Assembly: GCA_041659085.1 (NCBI GenBank)
Contig: JBAZYZ010000020.1
Span: forward strand, 1-11,074
Length of the DNA stretch: 11,074 bases
Reading direction: 5' to 3'
Origin: JBAZYZ01 sp041659085
GTDB taxonomy: Bacteria; Patescibacteriota; Minisyncoccia; Phycocordibacterales; VMEP01
Shown: in pieces, positions 1 through 6,231 of the stretch
Layout: every line of letters starts with the position of its first letter
Position numbering within the stretch: position 1 is the first letter of the stretch
Translations under genes and position numbers: made by a program
The notes under the pieces: model-generated
The model's database searches: none
Told to the model about the DNA's origin: nothing
The model's input: only the letters and a program-made list of their open reading frames with translations

Positions 1-556
1 TCACGCCCTCAGCTTGGGCAATGTCCAACACCAAATCTTTAAGCACCTGCTCCGAGGGCTTCCTGAAATTGAAAACCTGACAGCGTGAAATTATAGTCTC
101 GGGAAGTTTTCCGAGCTCGGTTGTCGCCAATATGAAAACAACATGCTTCGGCGGCTCCTCCAGTGTTTTAAGAAGAGCGTTGAAAGCTTCCTTTGTGAGC
201 ATATGAACTTCATCCACAATATAGACTTTGTACCTGGACTCAAACGGTAATGCCTGTACCGCCTCTTTAAGCGCCCGCACATCATCAATACCGCGGTTGG
301 AAGCCGCGTCTATTTCATAAAGGTCGTTTTCGCTCGTGCCGAGCTCGCGGGATAGAATCCTCGCCACAGATGTCTTCCCTGTTCCCCGCGAGCCGGCAAA
401 AAGATAGGCATGCACGGTAGAACCTGATTCAACCGCGCTTTTTAGAACGGAAACAATATGATCCTGACCTAGCACCTTGCCGAAAGTATCCGGTCGGTAT
501 TTGCGGTAAAAAGCAACATTCCCAGGATTCTTATTTTCGCTTGAGTTTTTCGCCAT
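1..556 (-). CDS. dnaX: DNA polymerase III subunit gamma/tau, N-terminal part (cut by window edge)
   Basis: Encodes the clamp-loader ATPase that loads the sliding clamp onto DNA during replication. The visible 185 residues hold the AAA+ core: the FYRKYRP start motif (residues 16-22), Walker A GSRGTGKT (55-62, Lys61), Walker B VYIVDEVH (111-118, Asp115/Glu116), the NALLKTLEEPP segment (126-136) and the SRC arginine-finger motif (157-159). The family normally carries a four-cysteine zinc module between ARILA and the IDAAS segment; here ARILSRELG passes almost directly to EIDAASNRGIDD, so the module is missing. The start is ATG at 556, with no Shine-Dalgarno sequence but a perfect extended -10 box 11 bases upstream. 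The C-terminal domains lie outside the window. Identification is firm. Confidence 0.95.
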   Translation of the reverse strand, partial: MAKNSSENKNPGNVAFYRKYRPDTFGKVLGQDHIVSVLKSAVESGSTVHAYLFAGSRGTGKTSVARILSRELGTSENDLYEIDAASNRGIDDVRALKEAVQALPFESRYKVYIVDEVHMLTKEAFNALLKTLEEPPKHVVFILATTELGKLPETIISRCQVFNFRKPSEQVLKDLVLDIAQAEGV

Positions 557-567
557 ATGTAAAAGTG

Positions 568-576
568 ATTATACCA
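568..576 (-). promoter_or_regulatory. Extended -10 promoter of dnaX
   Basis: On the minus strand TATAAT (573-568) is preceded by TGG, a consensus extended -10 element. There is no convincing -35 box, which extended -10 promoters can do without. The box ends 11 bases before the dnaX ATG, so transcription should start about 4-6 bases upstream of the start codon. Confidence 0.7.
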
Positions 577-590
577 GTAGAACGCCTCAA

Positions 591-619
591 AAGAAAAAGC
601 CCGCGAAAAAACACGGGCT
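591..619 (-). terminator. Rho-independent terminator of the 125-aa gene
   Basis: On the minus strand AGCCCG (619-614) pairs with CGGGCT (603-598), with one further G-C pair inside, and a T-rich run TTTTTCTT follows (598-591). It sits 33 bases after the stop of the 125-aa gene and just before the dnaX promoter, so it separates the two transcription units. Confidence 0.8.
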
Positions 620-652
620 GAAAAAAGACAGTCGCATCCGGTAGCTCTTTCC

Positions 653-1030
653 CTACAGATAGAAGTGGGCGGGTAAATGTTGAGGGCAATTATTTATCCT
701 TATAAGGTCCTCTCCATTTATATGAAAAGCCGACATGACTACCTGGTTTAGCCAGCCTGTGGTCTCCACCCACGGCGAACCGCCATTACGGCTAGGCGGC
801 CCATGCGGAAAGAAAAAGCGTACTGCAGCCTTATGCACCGGATTGAAACTGATCATCTCGTGCTTATCGGAACCACATTCGCGGCCACGATGCCAACAGC
901 GATAAATAATAATGTCAGTCTCGTCAAACCTGCCCCTCGCAAGAGTGCCTATTGTGATTAGATATGCGCTGAAGGCAGCCTGTGCGCTATGAGCTTCCAC
1001 TTTTGCAAACAACTGGGCTCCATTCAACAT
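653..1030 (-). CDS. Unknown 125-residue protein, single-gene transcription unit
   Basis: I do not recognise this protein. It has 125 residues, no signal peptide and no clear membrane segment, so it is probably cytoplasmic. A helical, alanine-rich N-terminus (residues 1-30) is followed by a Cys/His-bearing stretch (RCWHRGREC, Cys45 and Cys52, with His47 and His57), then aromatic and Gly/Pro-rich sequence (RFFFPHGPPSRNGG, 71-84) and a C-terminal Cys115. The Cys/His spacing is not a standard zinc finger. The start at 1030 is well supported: a purine-rich AAAGGGGG lies about 8 bases before the ATG. A -35/-10 pair upstream and a hairpin terminator downstream make it a monocistronic unit between the dus operon and dnaX. 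This complete set of expression signals argues that it is a real gene despite no recognisable family. Confidence 0.75.
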   Translation of the reverse strand: MLNGAQLFAKVEAHSAQAAFSAYLITIGTLARGRFDETDIIIYRCWHRGRECGSDKHEMISFNPVHKAAVRFFFPHGPPSRNGGSPWVETTGWLNQVVMSAFHINGEDLIRINNCPQHLPAHFYL

Positions 1031-1066
1031 AGGAATTCCCCCTTTACCTTTTGGTCACCTACTAAT

Positions 1067-1095
1067 ATTTTATAACTATGGGAGCTTGTCCACAA
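1067..1095 (-). promoter_or_regulatory. Promoter of the 125-aa gene
   Basis: On the minus strand a -35-like TTGTGG (1095-1090) is separated by 17 bases from TAAAAT (1072-1067, 5 of 6 consensus). Transcription would start near 1060, leaving a leader of about 30 bases that contains the strong Shine-Dalgarno sequence. Confidence 0.55.
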
Positions 1096-1127
1096 CGACC
1101 TTCTTACTCCTTAGGTGCATAACTATT

Positions 1128-1161
1128 AAAAACAAAAAGGGGGCCGTGTTTCAGGCGCCCC
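1128..1161 (-). terminator. Terminator of the dus / 179-aa operon
   Basis: On the minus strand GGGGC (1161-1157) and GCCCC (1144-1140) form a GC-rich stem, followed directly by the T tract TTTTTGTTTTT (1138-1128). It lies 14 bases after the stop codon of the 179-aa gene and has the classical layout of an intrinsic terminator. Confidence 0.8.
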
Positions 1162-1175
1162 GACGAAAAACCTAC

Positions 1176-1715
1176 TCAACGATTCAGAAAACGCACCAAA
1201 TCCATTGCGTTCAGCCGAATAAACGGCACTACTTGCTCCGGCCGCCAAATTTTTACCTCATCATGGCTCCGACCGCTAGAGTCCGAACTCATGCGAATCA
1301 TTAGCTCGCGGGCGGTAATTGGGGAGGTTTGGAATTTATTTGACCTTCCTTCGCGAAAATATCGTTCAAGGCCATTACCGCCAAACCATATAACCTCCTG
1401 GCCGTTCGGACCGTTGTGCCAGCCATGTTGGTACAAAAATATCCGCCACCGTGACCAACCAAGTGTGCAATCCATGCCAAGAGATTTATCTGGAACTTCC
1501 CAAACCTGTTTGAAAAGCTTGATTGTTGCAAGACCCTCCTCACTCTTCAGATATCTTTCCAGAACAACCGAGTATAGACGGACGATCCTTTCTCGTTCGC
1601 GTTCCTCGTATTTCTTTTCCTCTTCACTGGAAAAATAAATTCCTGTGGCCAGATACGGTTTGTCTTCGATAAGCTTTGAGGCTGACAGTATTTTATCTAT
1701 GGAAATCGGTCTCAT
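1176..1715 (-). CDS. Unknown 179-residue protein downstream of dus
   Basis: I do not recognise this protein. I chose the ATG at 1715 because AAAGGAGGG sits 7 bases before it. A longer frame opens at 1781 but would overlap the dus end and lacks such a site. The 179-residue product has no membrane segment. It begins MRPISIDKIL, has a highly charged helical stretch (about 31-47, rich in Glu, Lys and Arg), a Trp/His/Gly-rich central part (LGWSRWRIFLYQHGWHNGPN, residues 85-104) and a C-terminus with IWRPEQVVPF. It starts 34 bases after the dus stop and ends at a strong terminator, so it is probably cotranscribed with dus. Cotranscription alone does not show a role in tRNA modification. It could be a lineage-restricted family. 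Confidence 0.75.
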   Translation of the reverse strand: MRPISIDKILSASKLIEDKPYLATGIYFSSEEEKKYEERERERIVRLYSVVLERYLKSEEGLATIKLFKQVWEVPDKSLGMDCTLGWSRWRIFLYQHGWHNGPNGQEVIWFGGNGLERYFREGRSNKFQTSPITARELMIRMSSDSSGRSHDEVKIWRPEQVVPFIRLNAMDLVRFLNR

Positions 1716-1749
1716 CACAAACCCTCCTTTGTTGTTTACCGTTACCTGC

Positions 1750-2709
1750 CTAAACCCTATCACTAAGAAACCTTTTGACAATACCCTCTACTTCCGCCGC
1801 ATTTTCCGCTTCCATGAGCTTCATACGGAGCTCTTTAGCGCCATCAAAACCACTGGAATAAGCCTTGTAGTGTTTTTTCATAATGGCGAAATTCTTTTTG
1901 CCTCCTAAAAGCTTTTCAAAAAGTTTTGTATGTTCAATCATAACTTTTAACTTTTGTTCTTGGGAACATTGGAATAAGGATTGTGGACTGAAGAGCCACG
2001 GGTTGCCGAATATCGCACGGCCGAGCATCGCGCCATCGGCACCGCTTTCTTTTACCTTCTTTTCCGCATCGGCCAAATCCGTCACGTCGCCATTGCCCAA
2101 GATAAGCACCCCGCTCCCTTTTGCAATTTTCACCGCGTCGGCCACACGCTCCCATCTTGCGGGAACTTTAGACATTTCTTTACGCGTCCGCGCATGCACT
2201 GTTATAGCTGCCGGCTTTGCCTCAAGAATGGCCGGCAGCCACTCTTCCAGCACATCTTTGTTGTATCCGAGACGAGTTTTGACGGAAATTGGCATACTAC
2301 CCGCGCCTTCTTTTGCGGCATAAATAATTTCCTGCGCCAACTTCGGATTTTTCATTAAGGCAGCGCCAGCCCCCTGCTTCTCTATTGTTCTGTCGGGACA
2401 ACCCATATTTATATCCAGACCGTCAAAACCGAGATCGCGCACAATCTCCGCGGCCTTTCTCATGTTCTCCGGCTTGGAGGTGAAGAGTTGAGCCACAATC
2501 GGGCGCTCGACCTCGGTGTACGCCAAATCAATCATTAAGTGTTCCCGTCCCTTATCCGACACAAGCCCGTCAGCCGAAACGAACTCCGTCCACAAAACAT
2601 CGGGCTTACCATATTCCGTGATAATCTCGCGAAAAGCGATGTCGGTAACATCCGCCATCGGCGCCAGTGCGAAAATAGGTTTCTTAAGTTTTTGCCAAAA
2701 ATTTTCCAT
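1750..2709 (-). CDS. dus: tRNA-dihydrouridine synthase (DusB/Dus family)
   Basis: Reduces specific uridines of tRNA to dihydrouridine using FMN and NAD(P)H, in the cytoplasm. The 319-residue length is normal for the family. Visible features are the N-terminal FALAPMADVTD barrel strand (13-23), the catalytic-cysteine motif INMGCPDR (100-107, Cys104), the SVKTR lysine (Lys144), the VHART histidine (His172), and the FMN-phosphate loops NGDV (206-209) and LGRAIFGNPWLF (229-240), followed by the helical tRNA-binding C-terminal domain. Which tRNA positions it modifies cannot be read from sequence; the NMGCP motif is shared by the DusB-like subfamily. There is no Shine-Dalgarno sequence before the ATG; a -35/-10 pair ends 10 bases upstream. 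The gene is the first of a probable two-gene operon with the 179-aa gene. Confidence 0.93.
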   Translation of the reverse strand: MENFWQKLKKPIFALAPMADVTDIAFREIITEYGKPDVLWTEFVSADGLVSDKGREHLMIDLAYTEVERPIVAQLFTSKPENMRKAAEIVRDLGFDGLDINMGCPDRTIEKQGAGAALMKNPKLAQEIIYAAKEGAGSMPISVKTRLGYNKDVLEEWLPAILEAKPAAITVHARTRKEMSKVPARWERVADAVKIAKGSGVLILGNGDVTDLADAEKKVKESGADGAMLGRAIFGNPWLFSPQSLFQCSQEQKLKVMIEHTKLFEKLLGGKKNFAIMKKHYKAYSSGFDGAKELRMKLMEAENAAEVEGIVKRFLSDRV

Positions 2710-2712
2710 CAG

Positions 2713-2741
2713 TTCACAATATATACATTAAGTATTATACT
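2713..2741 (+). promoter_or_regulatory. Promoter of the 56-aa gene
   Basis: TTCACA (2713-2718, 5 of 6 consensus), a 17-base spacer and TATACT (2736-2741, 5 of 6) make one of the best-looking promoters in the window. It overlaps the dus promoter on the other strand almost completely. Confidence 0.65.
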
Positions 2742-2748
2742 TAAACAA
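2720..2748 (-). promoter_or_regulatory. Probable dus promoter
   Basis: On the minus strand TTGTTT (2748-2743), a 17-base spacer and TATATA (2725-2720) form a promoter ending 10 bases before the dus ATG, predicting a very short leader. A perfect TATAAT at 2738-2733, within the palindrome, is an alternative -10 box. Confidence 0.5.
2728..2744. promoter_or_regulatory. Perfect 17-bp palindrome over divergent promoters (possible operator)
   Basis: TTAAGTAT and ATACTTAA are perfect 8-base inverted arms around a single T at 2736. The palindrome covers the -10 region of the plus-strand promoter and the spacer and alternative -10 of the dus promoter. This position suits a dimeric repressor, although AT-rich palindromes also arise from paired -10 boxes on opposite strands. 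Confidence 0.45.
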
Positions 2749-2779
2749 GGAAAATTTTGTCTTTTCTGACGGAGGCGGT

Positions 2780-2950
2780 ATGCCCGAACCTATGGAAATT
2801 TCCGGACTGCGTCCCTTAACCCCAGCGGAAACCGCGCAGTTGCAGGAGTATGAAAGACACATGCGGCAAGTGGTGATTCCGGAAATCGTCGAGCAAGACC
2901 TGAAAAACCGGGAACGTGTTGTTGAATCCCGCAAATGGATACTGAGTTGA
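2780..2950 (+). CDS. Unknown 56-residue protein
   Basis: A small gene of 56 codons ending in TGA. GGAGG sits 4 bases before the ATG, extending to GGAGGCGGT, and a near-consensus promoter lies about 40 bases upstream. A perfect hairpin terminator follows 7 bases after the stop. The product starts MPEPMEISGLRPLTPAE and continues as a charged, probably helical segment (about residues 16-55) rich in Glu, Arg and Gln, with no membrane segment, no cysteine and no signal peptide. I do not recognise the family. The Pro-rich start followed by a charged helix suggests a small protein-binding or coiled-coil factor, but that is a guess. Promoter, ribosome site and terminator together make it a convincing gene despite its size. 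Confidence 0.75.
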   Translation: MPEPMEISGLRPLTPAETAQLQEYERHMRQVVIPEIVEQDLKNRERVVESRKWILS

Positions 2951-2957
2951 TATGCAT

Positions 2958-2984
2958 AGCCGGCTTTTAGCCGGCTGTTTTCTT
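2958..2984 (+). terminator. Rho-independent terminator of the 56-aa gene
   Basis: AGCCGGCT (2958-2965) and AGCCGGCT (2969-2976) pair perfectly over 8 bases around a TTT loop, followed by GTTTTCTT. It lies between the 56-aa gene and the convergent ftsQ-like gene. On the minus strand the stem lacks a T tract, so termination for ftsQ there would be weaker. Confidence 0.85.
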
Positions 2985-2992
2985 CCCATAGT

Positions 2993-3856
2993 TCACTTGA
3001 ATCTGTAAAACACCTTGTTGCCAAACCGCAGGTCCAGATAGTCAAGGTTTCCACGCTCAATTTCCAATTTTGTCCGAAGCGGCTCTGTCAAAAGCGCCGG
3101 CTTGAGGTATTCAATATTTTTATCCAAATCATTTTTACTGCTCACTAAAATTTTACCCCCACCCAACAGGAAAAGCTCGTAATCGCCATCCTCTTTGGAC
3201 AAAATTTTAATAACCTCAAAACCGGAAGATAAGAGGGCGTTTCTAAATGAGATTATTTTCCCAAACCAGTCTTCGGGTAAAACAACCCCGCCGACGGGAC
3301 TCGCGTTATCCCCGCTTGAAAGTGGTCCGTAAAATTCAAGAAACAAATTACCGGAATAAAATGGTGCTCCGGAAAACACATATCCCCCGGAATCTATGAA
3401 GTAGCACTCATTTCCGGGTTCCAATTCGAGAATCAAATCGGGGCCGCACCAAAGATAGCGCTCCCTCCGTTCGCTGATATTTACAACAAGGCCCGTAAAA
3501 CCCTTATGTTCCAGACTAATATTTTCTATTCGTTTAAAACTGTCCCGAAGTTTAGATAAAATTAAATTCTTAGGGTAGAAAAAATAACTGCTTTTCGGCA
3601 CCAGGTAAAAATATTTACCGACAAGCTCGTCTAAGATAGCGTTTTCAATCAATGCCGGCTTAAGAACCGCTGCGCCATTAACCTCCACTTTGCTTATATT
3701 AACCTCCGGACGGTGCAGGTAATAGATAACGCAGCCGAGAATAACAAAAATCGCAGCCGCGGCAACCGCGATTTTCTTGTTAAATTCCGTTTGCCGCTTT
3801 TTCCGCGCCGTCCCGGCGGATTTACTAAGCGTGCGTCTGGTGTCTGTAATTTTCAT
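2993..3856 (-). CDS. ftsQ: FtsQ/DivIB-like cell division protein
   Basis: Likely a bitopic divisome protein that links early and late division proteins at the septum. The 287-residue layout fits FtsQ/DivIB: a basic cytoplasmic N-terminus (about 1-28, many Arg/Lys), one membrane segment (about 29-47), then an extracytoplasmic POTRA-like domain (about 52-130, starting ISKVEVNGAAVLKPALI and ending with the VVNISERRERYLW strand). A beta-rich C-terminal domain ends in LDYLDLRFGNKVFYRF, resembling the last strands of FtsQ proteins. Sequence in between is poorly conserved, as usual for this family. It lies downstream of serS on the same strand, 131 bases away, rather than in a dcw division cluster, so context gives no support; the call rests on architecture and the terminal strand. 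Only a weak ribosome site (GTGGG) precedes the ATG. Confidence 0.7.
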   Translation of the reverse strand: MKITDTRRTLSKSAGTARKKRQTEFNKKIAVAAAAIFVILGCVIYYLHRPEVNISKVEVNGAAVLKPALIENAILDELVGKYFYLVPKSSYFFYPKNLILSKLRDSFKRIENISLEHKGFTGLVVNISERRERYLWCGPDLILELEPGNECYFIDSGGYVFSGAPFYSGNLFLEFYGPLSSGDNASPVGGVVLPEDWFGKIISFRNALLSSGFEVIKILSKEDGDYELFLLGGGKILVSSKNDLDKNIEYLKPALLTEPLRTKLEIERGNLDYLDLRFGNKVFYRFK

Positions 3857-3953
3857 CCCACTAGAAGTTTAAATATGGAAATTGATAATTTATTGACTTC
3901 GGTAAATATTAGACGGCTCCGCCTTCCTTTTAGCATAACAACTACAATATAAG

Positions 3954-3979
3954 TTGAACTTCTAACGGGACAAGTTCAA
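3954..3979 (-). terminator. Possible weak terminator or hairpin after serS
   Basis: TTGAACTT (3954-3961) and AAGTTCAA (3972-3979) form a perfect 8-bp stem with a 10-base loop, 8 bases after the serS stop. The T tract on the minus strand is poor, so this may be a partial terminator or processing hairpin. A promoter-like TTGTCC-16-TATATT for ftsQ overlaps the same stretch. Confidence 0.35.
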
Positions 3980-3987
3980 TTACAATT

Positions 3988-5271
3988 TTACTTTTGGGCG
4001 GAGATGACGTCCTTACCCATATATTTCCGCAAAACCTCAGGAACCGTGATAGAGCCGTCTTCATTCTGATAGTTTTCAATAATGGCGATGAGTGTACGGC
4101 CAAAAGCAACAGCTGTAGCATCGTTCATATGTATGGGCTCAGTCTTTCCGTCAGATCTTTTGACTCTTGTGCCGAGACGTCTTGGCTGAAAACCGCCAAT
4201 ATTATCTGCGCTATGAGTTTCCCTGTACTTATTTTGTCCAGGCATCCAAGTCTCAATATCAATCTGCTTATAATCCGGGAAACCCATGTCTCCTGTGCAA
4301 ACAGCAACAACTTGATAAGGCAGCTTAAGAGACTGCAGTATATATTCCTGAATAGCCACCAATAAATCCTGCTCCATCATTGAATTTTCAGGTAAAGAAA
4401 ATACTTCCATTTCTAATTTATCAAACTGATGTTGGCGTAATATTCCTTTGGTGTCCTTGCCATGCGCCCCTGCTTCCCTACGAAAAGCAGTTGAGTATCC
4501 GACATATCGAATCGGTAAATCACTTTCCGCAAAAACATGATCCATGTGTATAGGTCCCAAAGTATGTTCAGCACTTCCAATCAGCATGAGGTCATCATTC
4601 GGAAACATATAATGTTCTTCCGGGCTCATAAAACGTGCCATTCGATTCTGAACAGCAGGCTTAATAAAAACAGGGGGAATTACAGGAATAAATGGCTTAA
4701 TCGAAAGTGGTGAATTTATACTTTCAGCAATTTCTTTAAGTTTTTTCTCAGAGGTAAATATCTGCAGGCAGTATTGGAGTAAAGCAAACTGCATCAAAAC
4801 AAGATCTCCCTTAAGGTAAGCAAATCGGGAGCCTGAAACCTCAGCTGAAGTTTCAGTATCTATAATGCCTAACATCTTGCCAATTTCATGGTGTTCTTTC
4901 GGCTGAAAAGAAAAGTTTGTCTTCTCCCCCCAACTGCGAATTACCTTGTTGCTATCCTCATCTTTTCCGATTGGTGTATCAAGGGAATATATATTAGGAA
5001 CTTTGAGCATGAGCTCCAGATATTTTTTATCCACTTCCGCATATTCAGCGTCTAATGCCTCAGAATCTTTTTTTAATTGTATCCCGAGTTCATTATCACG
5101 ATTATTCGCCGCTTCATTTCTCCTCTGATTCAATTCGTCAATTTTCTGCTTTGCATTCTTTCTTTCGTCTGCCAACCTCAAAAGAAGGTCAAGGTCTATG
5201 TCCCGATTTTTGTTTTTGGCCGTTTCCGCAATTAACTCTTTATTCTCCCTGATGAATTTGATGTCCAGCAT
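3988..5271 (-). CDS. serS: Seryl-tRNA synthetase
   Basis: Charges tRNA-Ser (and tRNA-Sec where present) with serine in the cytoplasm. At 427 residues it has normal bacterial length. The N-terminal region (about 1-100) is the long antiparallel coiled-coil arm that holds the tRNA variable arm. The class II catalytic core shows motif 2 (FRREAGAHGKDTKGILRQHQ, 263-282) and motif 3 (FGRTLIAIIENYQ, 390-402). The serine-binding loop, usually TAEVPL, reads SAEHTLGP (233-240), and the segment usually reading like SSCSNFEDFQARR is HSADNIGGFQPRR (353-365), so this is a divergent but apparently intact enzyme: Glu235 and the motif 2 arginines are kept. The start at 5271 fits the family's MLDIKFIREN opening. 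No Shine-Dalgarno sequence is visible. It is divergent from dprA across 75 bases. Confidence 0.95.
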   Translation of the reverse strand: MLDIKFIRENKELIAETAKNKNRDIDLDLLLRLADERKNAKQKIDELNQRRNEAANNRDNELGIQLKKDSEALDAEYAEVDKKYLELMLKVPNIYSLDTPIGKDEDSNKVIRSWGEKTNFSFQPKEHHEIGKMLGIIDTETSAEVSGSRFAYLKGDLVLMQFALLQYCLQIFTSEKKLKEIAESINSPLSIKPFIPVIPPVFIKPAVQNRMARFMSPEEHYMFPNDDLMLIGSAEHTLGPIHMDHVFAESDLPIRYVGYSTAFRREAGAHGKDTKGILRQHQFDKLEMEVFSLPENSMMEQDLLVAIQEYILQSLKLPYQVVAVCTGDMGFPDYKQIDIETWMPGQNKYRETHSADNIGGFQPRRLGTRVKRSDGKTEPIHMNDATAVAFGRTLIAIIENYQNEDGSITVPEVLRKYMGKDVISAQK

Positions 5272-5306
5272 TTTGGTCGGTTTTTAGCTTATAGCTTATG
5301 ATTTTC

Positions 5307-5312
5307 AGTATA
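5307..5312 (-). promoter_or_regulatory. Possible -10 box for serS
   Basis: TATACT on the minus strand (5312-5307) lies 35 bases before the serS ATG. No good -35 box is seen. The leader would carry a tandem ATAAGCT repeat (5285-5298) and no ribosome binding site. Confidence 0.35.
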
Positions 5313-5337
5313 ACCCATAAAAACACTGAATAAAAGA

Positions 5338-5346
5338 TGTTAAAAT
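5338..5346 (+). promoter_or_regulatory. Extended -10 promoter of dprA
   Basis: TGTTAAAAT matches the extended -10 consensus TGnTATAAT except one base. The box ends directly before the ATG at 5347 and 6 bases before the in-frame ATG at 5353, which places the transcription start at or next to the second ATG. That supports translation of a leaderless mRNA from 5353. Confidence 0.55.
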
Positions 5347-6222
5347 ATGCGTATGATCCAGATTAGAAAACTCTCCCCGTCCTCATTCCCCTCCGCCCTC
5401 CGTGAAATAGCCGACCCGCCGAAAGAATTATGGCTCCGCGGAGAGTTGCCAGATGAAACTGAAAATGTTTTTCTTACTGTCGTCGGCTCAAGGAAATACT
5501 CAAGGTACGGAAAAGAAGCGTGCGAAAAACTGATAACCGGGCTCCGCGGATATCCTATTGTAATAGTTTCGGGACTTGCGCTCGGAATGGATGGTATCGC
5601 CCACCGCGCCGCCTTGGACACGGGGCTCAAAACAGTCGCCGTTCCGGGCTCGGGCATTCATCCTGATGTCATCCACCCCAGAACCAACTTTCAATTGGCG
5701 GAAGAAATAATAAAGACTGGCGGAGCAATACTTTCCGAATATGAACCTGAATTCCGCGCCACCATATGGAGCTTCCCGAGAAGAAACCGCATAATGGTCG
5801 GCTTATCAAAAGCCGTGCTTGTTATTGAAGCGGAGGAAAAGTCGGGTACGCTCATAACGGCAAGGCTGGCCCTTGATTACAACCGGGACGTGCTGACTGT
5901 CCCAGGAGAAATATTTTCACCAAACGCCTCCGGAACCAATCGCCTCATCAGGCAAGGCGCCACTCCCGTAACTTCCAGCGAAGAACTGTTGCGGGAACTC
6001 GGCTTTGAACCCAACAATGGCATGGGGCCGGATTACAATGTTCTTACCGATGCCACACCCGATGAACAAAAGCTATGGGGAATTTTGTCGGAACCGTTCG
6101 AACGCAACGAACTCCTGACAGCGAGCGGACTCTCTATACAGGACTTCAATACCGCGCTAACGCTCCTTGAAATAAAAAGTTTGATTACGGAAGAGCTTGG
6201 CGAGATAAGAAGAAACGGATAA
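5347..6222 (+). CDS. dprA: DNA processing protein DprA
   Basis: Binds incoming single-stranded DNA during natural transformation and loads RecA on it. Residues 40-210 form the Rossmann-like DprA core: VVGSRKYSRYG (45-55), VSGLALGMDGIAHRAAL (74-90), VPGSGIHPDVIHPRTN (99-114), LSEYEPE (129-135), WSFPRRNRIMVGLS (141-154), SGTLITARLAL (166-176) and SGTNRLIRQGATPV (195-208), all family hallmarks. The C-terminal 60 residues look like the usual winged-helix DML1-type domain. The N-terminal SAM domain of longer DprA proteins is missing, common for short versions. ATG codons at 5347 and 5353 are both in frame; the promoter position favours 5353 (289 residues). A prepilin gene follows after 9 bases, suggesting a DNA-uptake role for the pair. 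Confidence 0.93.
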   Translation: MRMIQIRKLSPSSFPSALREIADPPKELWLRGELPDETENVFLTVVGSRKYSRYGKEACEKLITGLRGYPIVIVSGLALGMDGIAHRAALDTGLKTVAVPGSGIHPDVIHPRTNFQLAEEIIKTGGAILSEYEPEFRATIWSFPRRNRIMVGLSKAVLVIEAEEKSGTLITARLALDYNRDVLTVPGEIFSPNASGTNRLIRQGATPVTSSEELLRELGFEPNNGMGPDYNVLTDATPDEQKLWGILSEPFERNELLTASGLSIQDFNTALTLLEIKSLITEELGEIRRNG

Positions 6223-6231
6223 TATATAAGG

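Noticed and set aside
1716..1781. A 22-residue N-terminal extension of the 179-aa protein starting at 1781.
   Set aside because: It would overlap the end of dus, has no ribosome site, and a strong Shine-Dalgarno sequence marks the internal ATG at 1715.
1883..2358. Overlapping plus-strand frames of 125-146 codons opposite dus.
   Set aside because: They are antisense to a well-conserved enzyme and have no family resemblance or expression signals.
3895..3925. GGCTCCGCC-type inverted repeat as a riboswitch or terminator before the ftsQ-like gene.
   Set aside because: The stem is only about three pairs and no known riboswitch pattern or T tract is present.
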